From: Gammaproteobacteria bacterium
GTDB lineage: Bacteria > Pseudomonadota > Gammaproteobacteria > Xanthomonadales > Xanthomonadaceae
Length of the DNA: 10,964 nt
Direction of reading: 5' to 3'
Assembly: GCA_026398715.1 (NCBI GenBank)
Contig: JAPLSI010000183.1
Span: 1 to 10,964 of the forward strand
Part shown: positions 6,817 to 10,964 of the stretch, piece after piece
Layout: each line of letters opens with the position of its first letter
Numbering within the stretch: position 1 is the first letter of the stretch
The notes under the pieces: generated by a model
Seen by the model: only the letters and a program-made list of their open reading frames with translations
Databases searched by the model: none
Told to the model about the DNA's origin: nothing
Program-made: the position numbers and the translations under genes

Positions 6817-7611
6817 TCAGAGTCGGGAGATAACCGCCTCGGTGGGTTTGCTCAGGTTCAGCGTATAGAAATGCAGCTCCGGCACGCCGGCATCCACCAG
6901 GCGGCGGCACATCGCGGCCACCAGGTCGGCTGCCAATTCGCGGATGCCGTCCGCATCGTCGCCAAGGGCGGTCATGCGCTTGCTGATCCAGCGCGGGATT
7001 TCCGCGCCGCAGGCTTCCGAGAAGCGCTTGAGCTGGGTGAAGTTGGAAATCGGCATGATGCCCGGGATGATCGGCACGTCGATGCCCATCTTGCGCGCGT
7101 CGTCCACGAAGCGGAAATAGGCGTCGGCGTTGTAGAAATACTGGGTGATGGCGGAATTTGCCCCGGCATCCACCTTGGCCTTGAAGTGGCGCAGGTCGGC
7201 AATCGCGTCTTCCGCCTGCGGATGCGTTTCCGGATAACAGCCCACTTCGATGCGGAAGTGGTCGCCGTGTTCGTGCCGGATGAACTCAACCAGGTCGGTG
7301 GCATAACGCAGGTCGCCCATGCGCGCCATGCCCGAGGGCAGGTCGCCGCGCAGCGCGACGATGCGGTCGCAACCGAGCGCACGATACAGTTGCAGCAGGC
7401 TGCTGATTTCCTCGCGGGTGCCGCCCATGCAACTGACATGCGGCACGCCGTTGAGGTGGTGCGCCTGGCGCAGGTCGCGCACCGTTTCCGGCGTATAGCT
7501 CAGCGTCGATCCGCCGGCGCCAAAAGTGACAGAGACGAACTGCGGCGAGTGCGCCTTGAGTTTGCGCACGGTCCGGTCCAGCTGCGCGCGCTGCTCGTCG
7601 GTCTTGGGCGG
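6817..7611 (-). other. metF: MetF half of the fused frame (5,10-methylenetetrahydrofolate reductase lacking its N-terminus)
   Basis: Residues 430-693 of the fused frame match bacterial MetF, the FAD enzyme that makes 5-methyl-THF for methionine synthesis. Seen: [31 protein letters not shown] with D519 (the family's flavin-site Asp, D120 in E. coli), [14 protein letters not shown] with Q586 (Q183 in E. coli), PGIMPISNF, and the usual C-terminal LHFYTLNL. The normal start, which reads like (I/V)SFEF(F/Y)PPKT, is cut to PPKT. The catalytic Glu of FEF (E28 in E. coli), the proton donor, is therefore absent and the first beta strand of the barrel is incomplete. As read, it should not be active. 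Confidence 0.85.
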
Positions 7612-8898
7612 GGGCAGGATGTAGACCTTCTTCTCGTACGTGTCCTTGTTGGCCCACAGGTCGATCTGCGCCAGGGTCTGGTTCGAGAACGAGTTGGACA
7701 TGACGAAGCTCGGGTGGCCGGTGGCGCAGCCCAGGTTAACCAGGCGGCCTTCGGCCAGCAGGAAGATCGCGCGGCCGTCGGCGAAGCTGTACTTGTCCAC
7801 CTGTGGCTTGATGTTGAGCTTGGTCACGCCTTCGGCGGTATTCAGGCGCTCGACCTGGATCTCGTTGTCGAAGTGGCCGATGTTGCAGACGATCGCCTGG
7901 TCCTTCATCGCCGACAGGTGTTCGTAGGTCAACACGTCCTTGTTGCCGGTGGTGGTGACGTAAATGTCGCCACGGCCGAGGGTGCTCTCGACGGTGTTGA
8001 CCTCGAAGCCTTCCATCGCCGCCTGCAGGGCATTGATCGGATCGATTTCGGTAACCACGACGCGGGCGCCGTAGGCGCGCAGCGAATGGGCCGAGCCCTT
8101 GCCGACGTCGCCATAACCGCAGACCACGGCGCACTTGCCGGCCAGCATCACGTCCATCGCGCGCTTCAGGCCGTCGGCCAGCGATTCGCGGCAGCCGTAC
8201 AGGTTGTCGAACTTCGACTTGGTGACGGAATCGTTGACGTTGATGGCGGGCACCAGCAAGGATCCGGCCTGCACCATCTGGTAGAGGCGATGCACGCCGG
8301 TGGTGGTTTCTTCCGACACGCCCTTCCAGTCCTTGACCACGGTGGTCCAGAAGCCCGGACGCTCGCGCGCCACGCGCTTCAGCAAATTCTTGATGATCTG
8401 CTCTTCGTGCGAGCCCGACGCGGTGTTGACCCAGTCCGAACCGTTCTCGAGCTCAAAGCCCTTGTGGATCAGCAGGGTGACGTCGCCGCCGTCATCGACG
8501 ACCAGCTCCGGACCCTTGCCACCCGGGAAGGTGACGGCATCGAGCGTGCAGTCCCAATACTCTTCCAGCGACTCGCCCTTCCAGGCGAACACCGGCGTGC
8601 CGGTCTTGGCGATGGCGGCGGCGGCGTGGTCCTGGGTCGAGAAAATGTTGCACGAGGCCCAGCGCACGTCGGCGCCGATGTCCTTCAGCGTCTCGATCAG
8701 CACGGCGGTCTGGATGGTCATGTGCAGCGAGCCGGTGACGCGCACGCCCTTGAGCGGCTTGGCGGTGGCGTACTTCTGGCGGATGGACATCAGGCCCGGC
8801 ATCTCGTGCTCGGCGATGTCGATTTCCTTGCGGCCCCAGTCGGCCAGCGACAGGTCGGCAACCTTGTAATCAGGTTTGATGTTGGTGACAGCGTTCAT
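6817..8898 (-). CDS. ahcY: AhcY-MetF in-frame fusion: S-adenosylhomocysteinase joined to methylenetetrahydrofolate reductase, both truncated at the joint
   Basis: One open frame of 693 residues. Residues 1-429 are S-adenosylhomocysteinase, which reversibly splits SAH into adenosine and homocysteine with bound NAD. Seen: [17 protein letters not shown] (55-71), [14 protein letters not shown] (84-97), [20 protein letters not shown] (220-239), NAD motif [10 protein letters not shown] (261-270), [10 protein letters not shown] (338-347) and [11 protein letters not shown] (394-404). At KVYILP (424-429) the normal sequence breaks off; about 45 C-terminal residues are missing, including the Lys/Tyr tail that reaches the NAD of the neighbouring subunit. 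From PPKTDEQ (430) on, the frame is MetF. The start [12 protein letters not shown] at 8898 has GGAG eight bases upstream; an ATG at 8958 lies inside the riboswitch and is rejected. The missing segment would normally hold the ahcY end, the gap and the metF start. Deletion, misassembly or true fusion are all possible. Confidence 0.88.
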   Translation of the reverse strand: MNAVTNIKPDYKVADLSLADWGRKEIDIAEHEMPGLMSIRQKYATAKPLKGVRVTGSLHMTIQTAVLIETLKDIGADVRWASCNIFSTQDHAAAAIAKTGTPVFAWKGESLEEYWDCTLDAVTFPGGKGPELVVDDGGDVTLLIHKGFELENGSDWVNTASGSHEEQIIKNLLKRVARERPGFWTTVVKDWKGVSEETTTGVHRLYQMVQAGSLLVPAINVNDSVTKSKFDNLYGCRESLADGLKRAMDVMLAGKCAVVCGYGDVGKGSAHSLRAYGARVVVTEIDPINALQAAMEGFEVNTVESTLGRGDIYVTTTGNKDVLTYEHLSAMKDQAIVCNIGHFDNEIQVERLNTAEGVTKLNIKPQVDKYSFADGRAIFLLAEGRLVNLGCATGHPSFVMSNSFSNQTLAQIDLWANKDTYEKKVYILPPPKTDEQRAQLDRTVRKLKAHSPQFVSVTFGAGGSTLSYTPETVRDLRQAHHLNGVPHVSCMGGTREEISSLLQLYRALGCDRIVALRGDLPSGMARMGDLRYATDLVEFIRHEHGDHFRIEVGCYPETHPQAEDAIADLRHFKAKVDAGANSAITQYFYNADAYFRFVDDARKMGIDVPIIPGIMPISNFTQLKRFSEACGAEIPRWISKRMTALGDDADGIRELAADLVAAMCRRLVDAGVPELHFYTLNLSKPTEAVISRL

Positions 8899-8919
8899 TT
8901 CATTTGCTCCGGAGTTGTG

Positions 8920-8938
8920 AATTCGCGAATTGCTCGCG
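8920..8938 (-). promoter_or_regulatory. Palindrome/hairpin between SAH aptamer and ahcY start (possible expression platform)
   Basis: CGCGA (8934-8938, read on the minus strand) can pair with TCGCG (8924-8928). The perfect 12-base palindrome AATTCGCGAATT (8920-8931) offers another fold. Both lie between the aptamer and the ribosome site GGAG, so they could carry the switch that exposes the start. This is inference from position. Confidence 0.35.
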
Positions 8939-8944
8939 GGGTCC

Positions 8945-9019
8945 GGGCGCCGTTGCATGGAACTCCTCGCCGAGCCTGTTCCCTTGCCTTGCGGCCGGGC
9001 TTGCAGCGCCCCTCGGCGG
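8945..9019 (-). promoter_or_regulatory. S-adenosylhomocysteine (SAH) riboswitch
   Basis: Read on the minus strand, the leader of ahcY carries the conserved order of the SAH riboswitch (Rfam RF01057). It opens with CGCCGAG (9018-9012) and continues with GGGCGCTGCAA. An internal hairpin has arms CCC/GGG and GCC/GGC and a GCAA tetraloop (8981-8999). Then comes CAGGCTCGGCG, whose CTCGGCG (8974-8968) pairs perfectly with the opening strand as P1. After it, CAACGGCGCCC supplies GCGCCC (8950-8945) to form the pseudoknot with GGGCGC (9011-9006). This class is known upstream of ahcY, metF and metH in beta- and gammaproteobacteria and turns expression on when SAH is high. It lies 46 bases before the ahcY start. 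Position, order and pairings all agree. Confidence 0.9.
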
Positions 9020-9023
9020 GAGC

Positions 9024-9084
9024 AAAAAGTGTGCGAAGGCGGTTTGGCAGCGAGCGACTTTGCATTGCCCGCAGTCCAAACCGC
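9024..9084 (-). terminator. Inverted repeat after metK, possible weak terminator
   Basis: GCGGTTTGG (9084-9076 on the minus strand) pairs perfectly with CCAAACCGC (9047-9039) over a 28-base loop. Five Ts follow, but about ten bases after the stem (9028-9024), so this is not a classic terminator. It lies between the metK stop and the SAH riboswitch. It may end or slow the metK transcript so that ahcY is governed separately. Confidence 0.4.
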
Positions 9085-9106
9085 TTGTTCGTACGCTTTT
9101 GTCTTG

Positions 9107-10307
9107 TTAGCCCTTCAGGCCGGCATCCTTGCGCAGCGCTTCGGCGCGGTCGGTCTTTTCCCAGCTGAAGCTGGTGAACTTCTCGCCGTTGGGCAGCACG
9201 ATTTCCTTCGGCTTGCGACCGAAGTGGCCGTAGGACGCGGTGTCCTGGTACATCGGGTGCAGCAGGTCGAGCATCTTGGTGATGCCGAACGGGCGCAGGT
9301 CGAAATGCTTGCGGATCAGCTTTTCGATCTTGTCGTCGGTGATGCGGCCGGTACCGAAGGTGGTGACCGAGATGGAGGTCGGCTCGGCCACGCCGATCGC
9401 GTAGGACACCTGGACTTCGCACTTGCGCGCGAGGCCGGCGGCCACGATGTTCTTGGCCACGTAGCGCGCGGCATAGGCTGCCGAACGATCGACCTTGGAC
9501 GGATCCTTGCCCGAGAACGCGCCGCCACCGTGGCGGGCCATGCCGCCGTAGGTATCAACGATGATCTTGCGGCCGGTCAGGCCGCAATCGCCCACGGGGC
9601 CGCCGATCACGAACTTGACGGTCGGATGGATGTGGAAGCGGTTCATCGGCAGCGACTTCAGCCACTCCAACGGCAGCACCGGCTTCAGGATGGCATCCTT
9701 CCACGATGTCCTTCTGCTTGATGCCGTCGTCATGCTGGGTGGACAGCACGACCGCTTCCAGGCCGATGATCTTCAGGCCGTCATAGCGCAGGGTGACCTG
9801 CGACTTCGCGTCCGGGCGCAGCCAGGGCAACGGGGACTTCTTCTGCTTGCGGACCTTGGCCTGCTGTTCAACCAGGCGGTGCGCGTAATAGATCGGCGCC
9901 GGCATGAACTCCGGGGCTTCGTCGCAGGCGTAGCCGAACATCAGGCCCTGGTCGCCAGCGCCTTGTTCTTCAGGCTTCTTGCGGTCCACGCCCTGGTTGA
10001 TGTCCGGGGATTGCTTGCCGATCATGTTGATGATGGCGCAGGTGTGGCCGTCGAAGCCGACCTTGGAATTGTCGTAGCCGATGTCGTTGATGACCTTGCG
10101 GGTGATGGACTCGATGTCCACCCATGCGCTGGTCGTGACTTCGCCGGCGGCGATTGCGGCACCGGTCTTCACCATCGTTTCGCAGGCCACGCGGGCGCGC
10201 TTGTCCTGGGCCAGGATCGCATCGAGGATGGCGTCCGAGATCTGGTCGGCCATCTTGTCCGGATGGCCTTCGGACACGGATTCGGAAGTGAAGAGGTAGC
10301 TGCTCAT
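9107..10307 (-). pseudogene. metK: S-adenosylmethionine synthetase, split by a one-base frameshift
   Basis: Makes SAM from methionine and ATP. The frame starting at 10307 gives [18 protein letters not shown] with the ATP-site His and Asp of GHPDK, then QSPDINQG and the signature [12 protein letters not shown]. It breaks at GIKQKDIVE. The rest lies in the next frame: [28 protein letters not shown], the P-loop-like [14 protein letters not shown], and a normal end at 9107. Removing one C from the CC at 9697-9698 restores a 399-residue protein, the normal length, reading [12 protein letters not shown] across the joint. A second oddity is HPTVKF near the start of the second part, where the family nearly always has NPTG(R/K)F. 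metK is normally essential, so a sequencing error is the simplest explanation. An SD-containing hairpin precedes the start, and the SAH riboswitch and ahcY follow. Confidence 0.93.
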
Positions 10308-10318
10308 TGCTTGGGTAT

Positions 10319-10342
10319 ATCCTTTGATTCGGATGAAAGGAT
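10319..10342 (-). promoter_or_regulatory. Hairpin in metK leader that pairs the Shine-Dalgarno sequence
   Basis: Read on the minus strand, ATCCTTT (10342-10336) pairs with AAAGGAT (10325-10319) over a 10-base loop. The 3' arm holds AAGGA, the only good ribosome site before the metK ATG, at a slightly long spacing of about 12 bases. The stem would hide the site, a layout typical of translational control. No known SAM riboswitch class is recognisable in this short leader. Confidence 0.5.
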
Positions 10343-10357
10343 GTGTGCTGACCGCGC

Positions 10358-10386
10358 ATCATACACGGGCGGCCCCGGACGTGCAT
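10358..10386 (-). promoter_or_regulatory. Candidate metK promoter
   Basis: On the minus strand, TATGAT (10363-10358) is a good -10 box. Seventeen bases upstream sits ATGCAC (10386-10381), a poor -35. A start about seven bases downstream would give a leader of roughly 45 bases that contains the SD hairpin. Judged by eye only. Confidence 0.4.
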
Positions 10387-10450
10387 CCTGAACCCCCCGG
10401 CGTTGCCATGGCGTTAAGGCCCGGGACGGTTCTCGGGTAGGCTTGCCCCC

Positions 10451-10964
10451 ATGGATTCCATCACGCACCTGTTCCTGGGCGGGGCCATCGCCGCCGCCAT
10501 CGCCCCGGCGAAGTACCGCCGGGTGGCGCTGCTGGCCGGGGCGGTCATCAACACCCTGCCGGACCTGGACGTACTGCCGCTGGCGCTGGTCGAGGACCCG
10601 GTGATGGTGATGACCTGGCACCGTGGCGCCACCCACTCGCTGCTGGTGCTGCCGTTCGTGGCAGGGCTGCTGTGGTGGCTGCTTAAGTCCCGCTGGCAGC
10701 CGGTGCGCGAAGCGCCGGTGCGATGGTTCTGGGTCATCCTGGTCACGCTGCTTGCACACCCGCTCATCGATGGATTCACGGTCTACGGCACCCAACTGTT
10801 CTGGCCCCTCGCCATGCCGCCGACCATGTGGTCGAGCTTGTTCATCATCGATCCGTTGTTCACGCTGCCCCTGTTCGTCGCCTGCGTGGCGGCGTGGTGG
10901 CTGCGCGAGAAACCCGCCTCCCAACGCGTGCTCGCCATCGGCCTGGTGTTGAGCGGCAGTTACC
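10451..10964 (+). CDS. YdjM/DUF457-type inner-membrane metal-dependent hydrolase (3' truncated)
   Basis: The frame runs off the right edge; 171 residues are visible. The family pattern (PF04307, formerly DUF457, E. coli YdjM type) is complete: H6 in SITHLFLGG, PDLD (37-40), HRGATHSLL (57-65), and HPLIDGFTVYGTQLFWPL (103-120), with His/Asp residues likely to bind metal. Hydrophobic segments at about 7-20, 25-34, 62-78, 92-106 and 128-150 mark it as a polytopic inner membrane protein. E. coli YdjM is LexA-regulated; no LexA box was recognised here. The gene diverges from metK with 143 bases between the starts. Little resembles a ribosome site. TAGGCT at 10438-10443 could be a -10 box seven bases before the ATG, which would give a leaderless message. 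The enzymatic role of the family is poorly known. Confidence 0.88.
   Translation, partial: MDSITHLFLGGAIAAAIAPAKYRRVALLAGAVINTLPDLDVLPLALVEDPVMVMTWHRGATHSLLVLPFVAGLLWWLLKSRWQPVREAPVRWFWVILVTLLAHPLIDGFTVYGTQLFWPLAMPPTMWSSLFIIDPLFTLPLFVACVAAWWLREKPASQRVLAIGLVLSGSY

Noticed and set aside
8899..8958. N-terminal extension of AhcY from the ATG at 8958.
   Set aside because: Those bases lie in the SAH riboswitch and leader, and the ATG at 8898 has a well-placed GGAG.
6220..9168. A 982-codon open frame on the plus strand, antisense to ahcY-metF and the hypothetical gene.
   Set aside because: It is a shadow of high-GC codon use on the minus strand, has no recognisable domain, and overlaps well-identified enzymes over nearly its whole length.

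Overview
The window is GC-rich chromosomal DNA from a gammaproteobacterium, most likely of the Xanthomonadaceae/Lysobacteraceae (Lysobacter, Luteimonas, Xanthomonas relatives). Grounds: the xanthomonad-type MetK and AhcY sequences, the metK - SAH riboswitch - ahcY - metF order, and a response regulator and IlvE of xanthomonad type. The species cannot be fixed from the window. No phage, CRISPR, IS transposase, rRNA or tRNA was seen.

Layout. 1-2095 (+): the end of a flippase-like/LPG-synthase-type membrane protein, a class I SAM methyltransferase overlapping it by ATGA, and a RimK-type glutamate ligase. 2096-2369: a non-coding stretch with mutually exclusive hairpins and a strong intrinsic terminator; a small RNA is possible. 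2370-4350 (+): an OmpR-type response regulator and its histidine kinase; the kinase frame carries an in-frame TAG in the HAMP region. 4351-4927: a non-coding gap between convergent genes, filled by a nested palindromic repeat element of about 500 bp. 4928-6638 (-): ilvE, preceded by a secreted DUF4124-like hypothetical gene. 6817-10307 (-): the activated-methyl-cycle genes metK (one-base frameshift), an S-adenosylhomocysteine riboswitch, and ahcY joined in frame to metF. 10451-10964 (+): the start of a YdjM/DUF457-type membrane metal-dependent hydrolase, divergent from metK.

Biology. MetK makes SAM, methyltransferases turn it into SAH, AhcY hydrolyses SAH, and MetF supplies methyl-THF for remethylation of homocysteine. 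The SAH riboswitch should turn ahcY-metF on when SAH builds up.

The unusual part is damage. metK has a frameshift. The ahcY/metF junction has lost the AhcY C-terminal tail and the MetF N-terminus with its catalytic Glu motif. The histidine kinase has a nonsense codon. Three lesions in about 8 kb, two of them in genes normally needed for growth, point first to sequence or assembly error. Real decay of the methyl cycle or a real fusion protein are the interesting alternatives. The other prominent non-genic signal is the nested inverted-repeat element at 4409-4911.
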